Assembly (NCBI RefSeq): GCF_034044635.1
Contig: NZ_JAXCLX010000003.1
Location: 541,789-605,788 of the forward strand
From: Dongia rigui
GTDB taxonomy: Bacteria; Pseudomonadota; Alphaproteobacteria; Dongiales; Dongiaceae
Length of the DNA stretch: 64,000 nucleotides
Reading direction: 5' to 3'
Position numbers and translations under genes: made by a program. This document shows, piece by piece, positions 43,245 to 51,567 of the stretch. The notes beneath the pieces are model-generated. The model had not been told where the DNA came from and searched no databases. It saw only the letters and a program-made list of their open reading frames with translations. How positions within the stretch are numbered: position 1 is the first letter of the stretch; each line of letters starts with the position of its first letter.

Positions 43245-43724
43245 TTAAGAACCGTTGCCGAACTTCTCGGCGATGACCTGGCGATATTCGCGGTCCGATT
43301 GCCAGACCAGGAAGATGAAATAGCCAGCGATCGCGGCGAGCGTCGCGATGAGGCCACCCCAACTGAAGGAATAGTCGTAGCGCAGCGTGATCGCCGCGGC
43401 GGCAGTTTCGAGATCCATCCCGAGCTTGCCCCACTGCGCCTGCATCACCGGGGTCTGCTCCAGCGCTTCCCAGGTGAGATTCTCGAAGCTGATCGTGCCA
43501 TCCGGCGCGGTGCGCTTGATCAGGCCCTTGTCGTTGCTGACCACGGTGGTGCCGTCGGTCGCGGTCTCGACGGTCATTTGCCCCGGCAGCCAATCGCCCT
43601 TCGCTGCACCGGCCAATTCCATTTCCAGCGGCACCAGCAGTGCCAGGAACACGAGCACCAGCAGGAACACGGCGTCGAATGCCTGCCCGAACCCGCTTTG
43701 CTTTGGTGGTTGATATTTTGCCAT
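43245..43724 (-). CDS. Two-span membrane protein with periplasmic domain, unknown
   Basis: A 159-residue protein with spans at about residues 18-35 (VFLLVLVFLALLVPL) and 122-142 (GLIATLAAIAGYFIFLVW). Between them is a hydrophilic, mostly beta-type domain of about 85 residues (DWLPGQMTVETATDGTTVVSN onward) that would face the periplasm. A strong GGGGAGGAAGG ribosome-binding site precedes the ATG. It belongs to the conserved-looking set of three small membrane proteins preceding the APC permease. I recognise no family. Confidence 0.75.
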   Translation of the reverse strand: MAKYQPPKQSGFGQAFDAVFLLVLVFLALLVPLEMELAGAAKGDWLPGQMTVETATDGTTVVSNDKGLIKRTAPDGTISFENLTWEALEQTPVMQAQWGKLGMDLETAAAAITLRYDYSFSWGGLIATLAAIAGYFIFLVWQSDREYRQVIAEKFGNGS

Positions 43725-43808
43725 TGCCTTCCTCCCCTACTCGGCTCGGCCGATAGCGCTGCCCCAGCCGCTTATGGTGCGGCCGCGATTATCGTCACGC
43801 GGGCAGCC

Positions 43809-44087
43809 TTAACGGTTCGCGTCCAGATGCTTGATGTCGAGTTCGTAAATGAACTTCTTGTCATGGCCGTAATGCGAGATCATTGCGGCGATGGAAGCGG
43901 TATTGAAGATGCCGACCAGGAGGCCGGCGACCGCCAGCAGGATGCGGGCACTGCCGTCCTGGATGTAACCGCTGACCGCGAAATAGACGAAAAGCAGTGT
44001 CGCCCACAGGACCACGACAAAGGCCCAGGCCCATAAGCGATCTTTATTGAACATGGAATCAACGCGCGACTGAAGGTCGTTCGCCAT
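43809..44087 (-). CDS. Small two-span membrane protein, first gene of permease operon
   Basis: A 92-residue protein with two hydrophobic segments (LWAWAFVVVLWATLLFVYFAVSGY and ILLAVAGLLVGIFNTASIAAMI) linked by a short loop, and a cytosolic tail ending DIKHLDANR. The ATG at 44087 follows GGGGAG and is clearly better than an upstream in-frame start. It is the promoter-proximal gene of the unit with the 159- and 65-residue proteins and the APC permease. No family recognised. Confidence 0.75.
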   Translation of the reverse strand: MANDLQSRVDSMFNKDRLWAWAFVVVLWATLLFVYFAVSGYIQDGSARILLAVAGLLVGIFNTASIAAMISHYGHDKKFIYELDIKHLDANR

Positions 44088-44357
44088 ATCACTCTCCCCT
44101 GAGACGGCGACCGACTTCCTTGCGGCCGCTTCATCCTGACTGAAACGTCCCGTTCTTTTTTCGGGACGGCACTCCCATTGCACGCGCCCCTTTGGGGTCT
44201 TCGTGGCGCTCCCTTCCTTGAGGAGCGACTTGGATCCGTTATCGGCCCTCAAGCCGATTCGGACGTGTCATTCATGGCACTTATTAATTTTTAACACGCC
44301 ATGTATGACTTTACTAGACTTAAATGAATTTTCCTATGCGGAAACATCGCAACCGGG
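44088..44357. other. Leader/promoter region of the permease operon
   Basis: No gene is seen in this 270-base stretch, which with the gmaS terminator makes a 315-base gap. It has a seven-bp hairpin CGTCCCG/CGGGACG at 44146-44168 within the presumed 5' leader, and two smaller self-complementary patches near 44190-44225. An AT-rich block (44281-44335) is unlike the surrounding GC-rich sequence and probably contains the promoter. I could not fix -35/-10 elements. Confidence 0.5.
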
Positions 44358-44393
44358 AAGAAAAACGCCCGGACCACATGGACCCGGGCGTTT
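44358..44393 (-). terminator. Rho-independent terminator of gmaS
   Basis: AAACGCCCGG (44363-44372) and CCGGGCGTTT (44384-44393) form a perfect ten-bp stem with an 11-base loop. On the minus strand the stem exits into TTCTTCC. It begins ten bases after the gmaS stop codon and separates the synthase operon from the permease operon. Confidence 0.85.
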
Positions 44394-44402
44394 CGCCTGT
44401 CA

Positions 44403-45710
44403 TCAGCAATCGAGCGTGTTGTGCCGCTCCCACTCGGTGAGGTGCTTGGTGTAGCTGTTCCATTCCTCGGTCTTCATGCGCACATAGGCGTTGACGAAGC
44501 TGTCGCCGAATTGCTCGCGCACCACCTTGCTGCTGTCGGTGAGGCGCAGCGCGTCGAGAAGATTGAGCGGCAGCTTGCGCCCGCCCTTCACGGTATGGCC
44601 TTCGGTATACATGTTGATGTCGAGGCGCTTGCCCGGATCGCGCTTGTTGTCGATGCCGTCGAGACCCGAGGCGACGATGCCCGCCTGCAGCAGATAGGGA
44701 TTGGCCGAGCCGTCGGCGAGGCGCAATTCGAAACGGCCTTCGTCCGGCACGCGGATCATATGCGTGCGGTTGTTGCCGGTCCAAGTGATGGTATTAGGTG
44801 CCCAGGTGGCACCCGAAACGGTGCGCGGCGCGTTGATGCGCTTATAAGAATTGACCGTCGGGTTGAAGAACGAGCAGAGCGCATCGGCATTGTGCTGAAT
44901 GCCGCCCAGGACCTGATAAGCGAGCTTGGAAAGACCCAACTCGCCCTTCGGATCGCTGAAGAGGTTCTTCTTGCCAGACGCATCCCAGAACGAGATATGG
45001 GCGTGGGCGCCGTTGCCGGTCAGCGTGCTGAAGGGCTTGGGCATGAAAGTGGCGCGCAGGCCGTGGTTCTCGGCAATCGACTTCGCCATGTATTTGAAGA
45101 AGACGTGGCGATCAGCCGTCTTGAGGACGTCGTCATATTCCCAGTTCATCTCGAACTGGCCATTCGCGTCCTCATGGTCATTCTGATAAGGCTTCCAGCC
45201 CAAGGTCAGCATGGCGTCGCAGATCTCGGTGATGACGTCATAGCGGCGCATCAGAGCCAGCTGGTCATAGCAGGGCTTATCCGCCGTATCGGCGTCATCG
45301 GCGATCTGCTTGCCATCGGGCGTGATGAGGAAGAATTCGCATTCGACGCCGGCCTTGGCGCGCAAACCCTTCTTGGCCGCTTCGGCGATCTTGCGCTTCA
45401 GCAAATTGCGCGGTGAATCGGCAACGGGCTTCCCGTCCATCCAGAGATCGGAAGCGAGCCAACCCACTTCCGGTTTCCACGGCAGCTGGATGAGGCTCTC
45501 AGGGTCGGGCTTGGCGAAGAGATCGGGATGGGCCGGCGTCATGTCCAGCCAGGTCGCGAAACCGGCGAAACCAGCGCCGTTCTTCTGCATCTCCGCGATC
45601 GCGGCGGCGGGCACGAGTTTGGCGCGCAGCGCGCCGAAGAGATCCGTGTACGAGATCAGAAAGTATTTGATCTTGCGGTCCTTCGCCACCTTGGCGAGGT
45701 CGGTTGCCAT
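44403..45710 (-). CDS. gmaS: Gamma-glutamylmethylamide synthetase (GlnA-like, type III)
   Basis: A 435-residue glutamine-synthetase-fold ligase. GS landmarks are present: DLFGALRAKLVP near residue 22, ECEFFLITPDGK (metal-binding Glu) near 123, the NGAHAHISFWD nucleotide/metal motif near 230 and FFNPTVNSYKRINAP near 288. Context identifies the subgroup: it follows mgsC, mgsB and mgsA and lies in the same block as mgdA-D, so it probably ligates methylamine to glutamate (ATP-dependent) as the first step of the N-methylglutamate pathway. A true glutamine synthetase of the GlnT type would look similar; the choice is by neighbourhood. A GAGAGGGG ribosome-binding site is present. Confidence 0.85.
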   Translation of the reverse strand: MATDLAKVAKDRKIKYFLISYTDLFGALRAKLVPAAAIAEMQKNGAGFAGFATWLDMTPAHPDLFAKPDPESLIQLPWKPEVGWLASDLWMDGKPVADSPRNLLKRKIAEAAKKGLRAKAGVECEFFLITPDGKQIADDADTADKPCYDQLALMRRYDVITEICDAMLTLGWKPYQNDHEDANGQFEMNWEYDDVLKTADRHVFFKYMAKSIAENHGLRATFMPKPFSTLTGNGAHAHISFWDASGKKNLFSDPKGELGLSKLAYQVLGGIQHNADALCSFFNPTVNSYKRINAPRTVSGATWAPNTITWTGNNRTHMIRVPDEGRFELRLADGSANPYLLQAGIVASGLDGIDNKRDPGKRLDINMYTEGHTVKGGRKLPLNLLDALRLTDSSKVVREQFGDSFVNAYVRMKTEEWNSYTKHLTEWERHNTLDC

Positions 45711-45809
45711 GCTAGTTCCCCTCTCGGTTAAAGCCTCAAACTACCTGTTTCGTCTTGTTCTTATGCCGGCGGGCGACCCCTATCGACCGCCGCCGGTATT
45801 CTTGCGTCT

Positions 45810-47141
45810 TCAGTAACGGTCCTTGCCCGGGATCCAGTTGGTGCCGGCCAGCGGCACCCCCGCCATCGCCGCCGATTCCACGGTGAGCGCCACCAGATCG
45901 TCTGGTTCCAGATTGTGGACATGGCTCTTGCCGCAGGCACGCGCGATGATCTGCGTTTCCATGGTGAGCACGGCGAGATAATTGGCGAGGCGATGACCGG
46001 CCTTTACCGGGTCGAGCCGCGCCGCCAAGGCCGGATCCTGCGTCGTGATGCCGGCAGGATCCTTGCCTTCGTGCCAATCGTCATAGGCGCCGGCCGTCGT
46101 GCCGAGCTTCTTATACTCGGCCTCGAGGCTCGGCGAATTGTCACCCAGCGCAATCAGCGCCGCAGTGCCGATGGCAACCGCATCGGCGCCCATGGCGAGG
46201 CACTTCGCCACGTCGGCACCATTGCGAATGCCGCCGGAGACGACGAGCTGCACCTTACGGTGCATGTCGAGATCCTGCAGCGCCTGCACGGCCGGACGGA
46301 TGGCGGCGAGGATCGGCAGGCCGACATGCTCGATGAAGACTTCCTGCGTCGCCGCCGTACCGCCCTGCATGCCGTCGAGCACGACCACATCGGCGCCGGA
46401 CTTCACGGCCAAGGCCGTGTCGTAATAGGGACGGGTGGCACCAACCTTCACATAGATCGGCTTTTCCCAATTGGTGATCTCGCGCAGCTCGGTGATCTTG
46501 ATGGCAAGATCATCAGGGCCGGTCCAATCCGGATGCCGGCAGGCCGAGCGTTGATCGATGCCGATCGGCAGGTTGCGCATCTTGGCGACGCGTTCGGTGA
46601 TCTTTTGCCCCAGCAGCATGCCGCCGCCGCCGGGCTTCGCCCCTTGGCCGACGACGACTTCAATGGCATCGGCCTTGCGGAGGTCGTCCGGATTCATCCC
46701 GTAGCGCGAGGGGAGGAGCTGATAGACCAGCTTCGATGAATGACCGCGCTCTTCCGGCGTCATGCCGCCGTCGCCCGTGGTCGTGCTGGTCCCCATGGCG
46801 GAGGCACCGCGACCCAGGGCTTCCTTGGCATTGCCCGACAATGCGCCAAAGCTCATGCCGGCAATGGTCACCGGTATCTTGAGCTCGATCGGCTTCTTGG
46901 CAAAGCGTGTGCCGAGCACGACGTCGGTGCCGCATTTCTCGCGGTAGCCTTCCAGCGGATAGCGCGAGATAGAGGCACCAAGAAACAGCAGATCATCAAA
47001 ATGCGGCACCCGGCGCTTGGCGCCACCACCGCGGATGTCGTAGATGCCGGTCGCCGCCGCGCGCTGGATCTGGGCGATCGCGTCCTGGTCGAAGGTCGAA
47101 GAGAAACGCGGCGGTGTATAGAAGGGGCTGTGGTCACTCAT
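45810..47141 (-). CDS. mgsC: N-methylglutamate synthase subunit C (FMN-binding GltB-like)
   Basis: A 443-residue flavoprotein corresponding to the FMN-binding synthase domain of glutamate synthase. FMN/barrel motifs include IAGMSFGALSGNAKEALGRGA near residue 92, the GQGAKPGGGGMLLG loop near 165 and the phosphate-binding region SGGIRNGADVAKCLAMGADAVAIG near 295. It would condense 2-oxoglutarate-bound intermediates with methylamine-derived nitrogen to yield N-methylglutamate. The ATG at 47141 was chosen over earlier starts lying inside its own GAGGGGG ribosome-binding site. It is encoded 17 bases after mgsB. The related GlxD/GltB3 annotation is the alternative name. Confidence 0.88.
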   Translation of the reverse strand: MSDHSPFYTPPRFSSTFDQDAIAQIQRAAATGIYDIRGGGAKRRVPHFDDLLFLGASISRYPLEGYREKCGTDVVLGTRFAKKPIELKIPVTIAGMSFGALSGNAKEALGRGASAMGTSTTTGDGGMTPEERGHSSKLVYQLLPSRYGMNPDDLRKADAIEVVVGQGAKPGGGGMLLGQKITERVAKMRNLPIGIDQRSACRHPDWTGPDDLAIKITELREITNWEKPIYVKVGATRPYYDTALAVKSGADVVVLDGMQGGTAATQEVFIEHVGLPILAAIRPAVQALQDLDMHRKVQLVVSGGIRNGADVAKCLAMGADAVAIGTAALIALGDNSPSLEAEYKKLGTTAGAYDDWHEGKDPAGITTQDPALAARLDPVKAGHRLANYLAVLTMETQIIARACGKSHVHNLEPDDLVALTVESAAMAGVPLAGTNWIPGKDRY

Positions 47142-47158
47142 AATGCTACTCATCCCCC

Positions 47159-47842
47159 TCAATACGCGTCGACATTGTCGACATGGAAATTATAGAGGCT
47201 CCGCTTGGAGCCATAGCGCTTGAACTTGCTTGGATCGGCATCGATGCCGGCCTTCTTGAGCAAGCGGCCCAGCTTTTCGACGTGATGCGGCGTCATCTTC
47301 TTCTCGATGCAATCGGAGCCGAGGCTCTCGACCTTGCCCTGCACGTATAGCCGCGCCTCATAGATCGAATCGCCAAGGCTCGCCCCCGCATCGCCGCACA
47401 CGACCAGCGCACCGCTCTGGGCCATGAAGGCGCTCATCGCACCGACCGAGCCTTTGACGACGATATCGACGCCCTTCATGGAGATGCCGCAACGCGTACC
47501 CGCATCGCCCTCGATGACCAGAAGACCGCCTTGCGCCGTGGCGCCGGCAGCGGAGCTTGCGGTGCCTTTGACGCGCACTTCACCGGACATCATGTTTTCG
47601 GCAACACCAACACCGCACTGGCCATGGATGACGACTGTCGCCTTCTGGTTCATGCCGGCGGCGTAATAACCGATATGGCCGTTGATATGAACCTCGATCG
47701 GCTGGGTCAGGCCCACGGCGCAGGCATGCTCGCCGTGGAGATTGTTCAGATGCCAGACCTTTTCATTGGTATCGGCCGGCAGGCTCTGGAGCTTCTGGTT
47801 GACGTCGCGGAGCGGCGTCTTGGTCAAGTCGAAGGCATTCAT
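47159..47842 (-). CDS. mgsB: N-methylglutamate synthase subunit B (GXGXG domain)
   Basis: A 227-residue right-handed beta-helix protein equivalent to the C-terminal GXGXG domain of glutamate synthase large subunit. Periodic glycine turns are visible from about residue 60 to 180 (INGHIGYYAAGMN, GQCGVGVAENMMSG, GDAGTRCGISMKG, GDAGASLGDSIYEARLYVQG). It has structural rather than catalytic roles in the three-piece synthase. The gene starts two bases after the mgsA stop codon and is followed by mgsC, the usual mgsABC order. Confidence 0.9.
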   Translation of the reverse strand: MNAFDLTKTPLRDVNQKLQSLPADTNEKVWHLNNLHGEHACAVGLTQPIEVHINGHIGYYAAGMNQKATVVIHGQCGVGVAENMMSGEVRVKGTASSAAGATAQGGLLVIEGDAGTRCGISMKGVDIVVKGSVGAMSAFMAQSGALVVCGDAGASLGDSIYEARLYVQGKVESLGSDCIEKKMTPHHVEKLGRLLKKAGIDADPSKFKRYGSKRSLYNFHVDNVDAY

Positions 47843-47844
47843 GA

Positions 47845-48744
47845 TCAGTGCAGGCTCCAGCTATAGACGGTGGCGGGGGCCGGTTCCCAGATCTTGGCCT
47901 TCTCGATATTGGGGAGATAGGCGAGGCTGCGGAATTCCGACGCCATCGCCACCCAATCGTCGTTCTCGGCAAGGACCGCCGGCTTGCAGGCGACACCATC
48001 GCGCAGGACTGCGAAGCCGTCCTTGGTGCCCATGGTGAAGGTGAAGAAGCCGTCGAGATCGGAAAGGCCGGCTTCGAGCGCCTCCTTCAGCGTGGCGCCC
48101 TCGCCGAGGCGATGGGCGAAATAGCGCGCCGCCACTTCCGAATCGTTGTCGGTGTCGAATTCCTGGCCCTGCTTCCGAAGCCATTTGCGCAAATTGTTGT
48201 GGTTGGAAAGCGAGCCGTTATGGACCAGGCACATGTCCGGGGCCGGCGTGAAGGGATGCGAATGCTCGGTCGTCACGGCGCTTTCCGTGGCCATCCGGGT
48301 ATGGCCGATGGCGTGGCTGCCCTGCATGCCGGCCAGGCCGTACTTCCTGGCGACATCGGCCGGCAGGCCCATGTCCTTGTAGACTTCCATGAGCTTGCCA
48401 TAGCCCATGATGCGCACATCCGGCTGCTTGGCCTTGACCCAGGCGACGACAGCCGCCTCGGTGGTGTCGGCCGTCACCAGCGCATGGTTCCCACGCAGCT
48501 CGACATCCACCTCGACGCCGAGATCGGCACCCATATCGCCGGCGAGCTTGCGCCAGGGGAAGGCTTCGTTGGCGTTGAACAGCGTGATCTTGCTGCGCTT
48601 GCCGCTGACCGGGCTGTGATAGACGGCGATGCCGGCACTGTCCGGGCCGCGATCGGTCATGCCGATCAGCATGGTTTCCAGATGCTTGCCGAGCGTCGGC
48701 TTCAGCGCCGGGTTTTTGAGGAATAGACCAACGATGCCGCACAT
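47845..48744 (-). CDS. mgsA: N-methylglutamate synthase subunit A (class II glutamine amidotransferase)
   Basis: A 299-residue N-terminal-nucleophile amidotransferase. The chain opens MCGIVGLFLKNP, so Cys2 becomes the nucleophile after Met removal. IGHTRMATESAVTTEHSHPF near residue 145 and LVHNGSLSNHNNLRKWL near 172 hold the glutamine-binding and oxyanion residues. In the synthase this subunit would release methylamine from gamma-glutamylmethylamide. It is the first gene of the mgsABC-gmaS run, with a candidate promoter 58 bases upstream. An equivalent GlxB label is used in rhizobia. Confidence 0.9.
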   Translation of the reverse strand: MCGIVGLFLKNPALKPTLGKHLETMLIGMTDRGPDSAGIAVYHSPVSGKRSKITLFNANEAFPWRKLAGDMGADLGVEVDVELRGNHALVTADTTEAAVVAWVKAKQPDVRIMGYGKLMEVYKDMGLPADVARKYGLAGMQGSHAIGHTRMATESAVTTEHSHPFTPAPDMCLVHNGSLSNHNNLRKWLRKQGQEFDTDNDSEVAARYFAHRLGEGATLKEALEAGLSDLDGFFTFTMGTKDGFAVLRDGVACKPAVLAENDDWVAMASEFRSLAYLPNIEKAKIWEPAPATVYSWSLH

Positions 48745-48801
48745 GGCGCATGTCTCCCTGTCAGAGGGCGAGAAGCGGCCGGGCCGGGCCGCGCTGGCCT
48801 A

Positions 48802-48829
48802 AAGATAGCCGGCAGGCAGCCCCTGTCAA
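48802..48829 (-). promoter_or_regulatory. Candidate sigma-70-type promoter of mgsABC-gmaS
   Basis: On the minus strand a perfect TTGACA (48824-48829) is followed 16 bases later by TATCTT (48802-48807), four of six to TATAAT. It lies 58-85 bases before the mgsA start. Just upstream, a GTTTC direct repeat around an A/T run (about 48834-48861) could bind a regulator. The XRE-cupin gene lies immediately beyond. Confidence 0.6.
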
Positions 48830-48892
48830 GGATAATGAAACTTTTTTTACTGTGAGGAAACTCTATTCCTGGGAGATCTTTTCCGCTTTCTC

Positions 48893-48968
48893 GTCATCCC
48901 CGGGCGCAGACCCGGGGATCCAGTTCCAGCAGGCAATACTGGATGCCCGGGTCAAGCCCGGGCATGAC
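48893..48968. repeat. Dispersed palindromic repeat, family A, copy 3
   Basis: The 76-base element opens GTCATCCCCGGGCGCAGACC and closes GGTCAAGCCCGGGCATGAC. It matches copy 1 in both arms while the spacer differs. It lies between the XRE-cupin regulator and the mgsA promoter, both on the minus strand, so it would be transcribed as part of the regulator's 3' region and could terminate it. Confidence 0.9.
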
Positions 48969-48986
48969 GAAAGGTCAAATGCCGGA

Positions 48987-49736
48987 TCACTCGTTGTCCC
49001 GGGCATAGGTGATGATGGAGAGAAACCGGATCGGCAGCTTGATCAGCTGTTCCGGCCCATGCGGCACGTCCGAATCGAAATAGAGGCTGTCGCCCGGTCG
49101 CATGTGATAGAGCTTGTCGCCGTGGCGATAGCCCACTTCCCCTTGCAAAATATAGAGAAACTCGACCCCATCATGCTGGAAGATGGGGAACACGTCGGAG
49201 TTCTCGGTAAGCGTCACCAGATAGGGCTCGACCGAGATGCCGCGGCTGAAACCGTGGCCGAGCAGCTGGTATTGGTGCCCGGCGCGCGTACCCCGGCGTT
49301 CGATCGGCAAACCCTGCCCAGCCTGGACGAAGGTCGCCGAGCGTTCTTCCTCAAAGCCGCGGAAGAACGAGGTCACCGGGACCTGCAGGGCCTTCGAAAG
49401 CTCATGCAAGGTGGCGAGCGAGGGCGAGGTCTGGCCGTTTTCGATCTTGGACAGCATGCCGGCCGACATGCCGGAGGCTTGCGACAGCTGCGCCACGGTC
49501 ATGTTGAGCTGGTGGCGGAAATTGCGCACTTCACGGCCGATCGCCGCTTCCAGCGAGCGTCCCTTGCCGCTGACATGGTGCGGGTCCTGTTGCAGCGCCG
49601 CCGCCTGCTTGACCTGCTTGGGGGTCAGCTTTTCCGGGGCGCCGGAGATGGAGACGGTCGACTTTCCACGCCGCGCGGCATCGCCTTTCGCCACCTTCTT
49701 GCTGCTGGCATCCCGCTCGCTGCGCTCCCGCGCCAT
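48987..49736 (-). CDS. XRE-family regulator with cupin sensor domain
   Basis: A 249-residue transcription factor. After a basic, probably disordered N-terminus of about 60 residues, a helix-turn-helix covers about residues 65-125 (TVAQLSQASGMSAGMLSKIENGQTSPSLATLHEL). A cupin beta-barrel fills about 165-245 (FQHDGVEFLYILQGEVGYRHGDKLYHMRPGDSLYFDSDVPHG), with a histidine and glutamate pattern suited to metal or small-ligand binding. Members of this family often control amine and polyamine catabolism. It sits between the mgs and mgd operons on the same strand and is a natural candidate to control one or both. Confidence 0.9.
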   Translation of the reverse strand: MARERSERDASSKKVAKGDAARRGKSTVSISGAPEKLTPKQVKQAAALQQDPHHVSGKGRSLEAAIGREVRNFRHQLNMTVAQLSQASGMSAGMLSKIENGQTSPSLATLHELSKALQVPVTSFFRGFEEERSATFVQAGQGLPIERRGTRAGHQYQLLGHGFSRGISVEPYLVTLTENSDVFPIFQHDGVEFLYILQGEVGYRHGDKLYHMRPGDSLYFDSDVPHGPEQLIKLPIRFLSIITYARDNE

Positions 49737-49842
49737 GGCCCCATCCCGCTGAATATTGTCCTTGGATCGACTTAAGGAGTCGATGCCGGAGCATAGCGGC
49801 AGAAAACGCCCCCGTCATGCCTCCTAACGTCGCGGTGCCGAC

Positions 49843-50835
49843 TCAAGCGGCTTGCCGGTCCTGTCGCGGACTGACCGAGAATTGCCGCCGATAGGCCTTG
49901 GCGAAGTGCGAGAGGGAGACGAAGCCACAGGCAATGGCGATCTCAGCCACAGAAAGCTCGGTCTGGCGCAGCATCCGGCGCGCCCGCTGCAGGCGCAGTT
50001 GGGCATGAAACTTCGCCGGCGTGCAACCGAGATAGCGCTTGGAGAGGCGCTCCAGCTGGCGCTGGCTGACGCCCAGCTCATCGGCAAGCTTGGCCGGCGA
50101 AACCGGCTCTTCAACCGTCGCCTCCATGCGCTGCACGGCTTTCTGCACCACCGTATTGCGCACGGCGGCACCCAGCAAGACCTGGCGCTGGCCTTCGGTC
50201 GCCCCCCGGATGCCGCCATGCAGGAACTGGTCGGCGATCTGGCGCGCCAACTCACGCCCGTGATGGCATTGAATGAGTTCCAGCATCATGTCGAGGGCAG
50301 CGGTGGCACCGGCACAAGTCAGAATGCGCCCGTCGACGACAAAAAGGTCGTTGAGGAGGTCGACATCGGGAAAAGCCTCGCGGAAGGAATCGGCGTAATC
50401 CCAATGCACGGTGCAGCGCTTGCCGGCGAGCAGCCCGGCACGGGCCAGGACGAAGCTGCCGGTCGAGACTGCGGCAATGGCGAGCCCAGCGCGATGCAGG
50501 CGCCGCATCGCCGCTTCGACTGCCATGAAGCGCTTGGTCTCGGCATGGGTGGCGGCACAGACGATCGCCATGTCGAAATCGGCCGGATCGAGCTCGGCAA
50601 CGGGGTTACTCGCCACCTCGATCCCGCTATTCGATTCGACGCCGCCCGGGGTCGTGCCGAACAGCTTCCATTCATAGAGCTTGCGGCCCGACATGCGGTT
50701 GGCGGCGCGCGCCGGCTCGATGACCGAGGCAAACGACATCAGCGCAAAGCCGGGGACCGAGATGATGGCAAGACGAAACGGCGCCGACCCGATGGTGCGG
50801 GCCGCCGCAAAATCAGCGATTTCCCGCTCGCTCAT
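49843..50835 (-). CDS. GlxA-type AraC regulator coupled to the mgd operon
   Basis: A 330-residue regulator. An N-terminal DJ-1/PfpI-like amidase-fold domain (residues about 15-190, with MAIVCAATHAET and GAIL-type TCAGATAALDMMLEL segments) is followed by a C-terminal double helix-turn-helix AraC domain (LADELGVSQRQLERLSKRYLG and VAEIAIACGFVSLSHFAKAYRR). The layout matches glycine-betaine and sarcosine regulators such as GbdR and SouR. Its ATG overlaps the mgdD stop codon (ATGA), so it is made from the structural-gene message and can report operon expression. The ATG was chosen over upstream in-frame starts inside mgdD. Confidence 0.88.
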   Translation of the reverse strand: MSEREIADFAAARTIGSAPFRLAIISVPGFALMSFASVIEPARAANRMSGRKLYEWKLFGTTPGGVESNSGIEVASNPVAELDPADFDMAIVCAATHAETKRFMAVEAAMRRLHRAGLAIAAVSTGSFVLARAGLLAGKRCTVHWDYADSFREAFPDVDLLNDLFVVDGRILTCAGATAALDMMLELIQCHHGRELARQIADQFLHGGIRGATEGQRQVLLGAAVRNTVVQKAVQRMEATVEEPVSPAKLADELGVSQRQLERLSKRYLGCTPAKFHAQLRLQRARRMLRQTELSVAEIAIACGFVSLSHFAKAYRRQFSVSPRQDRQAA

Positions 50836-51566
50836 TGCTCCAGGTCGCGGAGGGCGGTGAGACCCACTGGCTTGATGCCGAATTCCTGGCCGGCATCCAT
50901 CAGGCAGGACCACAGATATTCCGCCGAGGCGATATCCGCCAGCACGTGATAGGCGGCATGGGCGCGGCCGTCTTTGCCCTTGCGGTCGGCGCGGATGATG
51001 ATGGCACTCATCTTGGCGACCGAGGTCTGGGCGATCTGGCCATCGGCAAAGCGGTCGCGGCGCAAATCGACGCCGCACATTTTCGAGAACATCTCCGGCG
51101 CGAATTCGCCGGCCAGCATGAACCAGCCATGGCTGTCCTGTCGGGGCAGCGGATAGCCTTGCTGCGGCCGGGGTGCGGCTGCCGCCCATTGCCAGGCCGC
51201 GTTCAAGCGCTGCATCAGCGCGCCCGATCCGGCAAGCGAATCCAGGAGGAAGATTTCGGTCGGCGCCAGCCGCGCTGCCATTTCCCCACCCGGCTGGGTA
51301 TAGGCGACATTGCTGTCAGCGCCGATATTAAGGCCCTGAGCCGTCAGCCATTCGGCCGTGCCGCGGCCCTTGAAACCAGCATGCGGCATCACCGAGAGAT
51401 CCGCCAGCGCCAGACGCCGGGCGCTCGCCAGTTCCGCCTCGCGCGCGGCACCGAAACTGAGTGCCACGGCGGCACCATTCACCTCGCCGAATTCGGCGCC
51501 GAGTTTGACCAGCTCACGGTAGATGAAGCTGCGGCGCTTGAAGCTCGTGGGATTGATCGCGTTCAT
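50832..51566 (-). CDS. mgdD: N-methylglutamate dehydrogenase subunit D (SoxG-like)
   Basis: A 244-residue protein resembling the gamma subunit of heterotetrameric sarcosine oxidase. It has a GcvT-related fold with no cofactor of its own. Segments such as GLNIGADSNVAYTQPGG near residue 72 and the C-terminal half (LRRDRFADGQIAQTSVAKMSAIIIR) fit the family. It is the fourth structural gene in the order A-B-C-D and starts after a GGAG located inside the end of mgdC. Alone it could equally be called soxG; the mgs and gmaS genes nearby favour the N-methylglutamate enzyme. Confidence 0.82.
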   Translation of the reverse strand: MNAINPTSFKRRSFIYRELVKLGAEFGEVNGAAVALSFGAAREAELASARRLALADLSVMPHAGFKGRGTAEWLTAQGLNIGADSNVAYTQPGGEMAARLAPTEIFLLDSLAGSGALMQRLNAAWQWAAAAPRPQQGYPLPRQDSHGWFMLAGEFAPEMFSKMCGVDLRRDRFADGQIAQTSVAKMSAIIIRADRKGKDGRAHAAYHVLADIASAEYLWSCLMDAGQEFGIKPVGLTALRDLEQ

Positions 51567-51567
51567 C

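Noticed and set aside
44275-44290. TGGCAC as half of a sigma-54 promoter
   Set aside because: The required GC element does not follow at the correct distance; the downstream sequence is AT-only.
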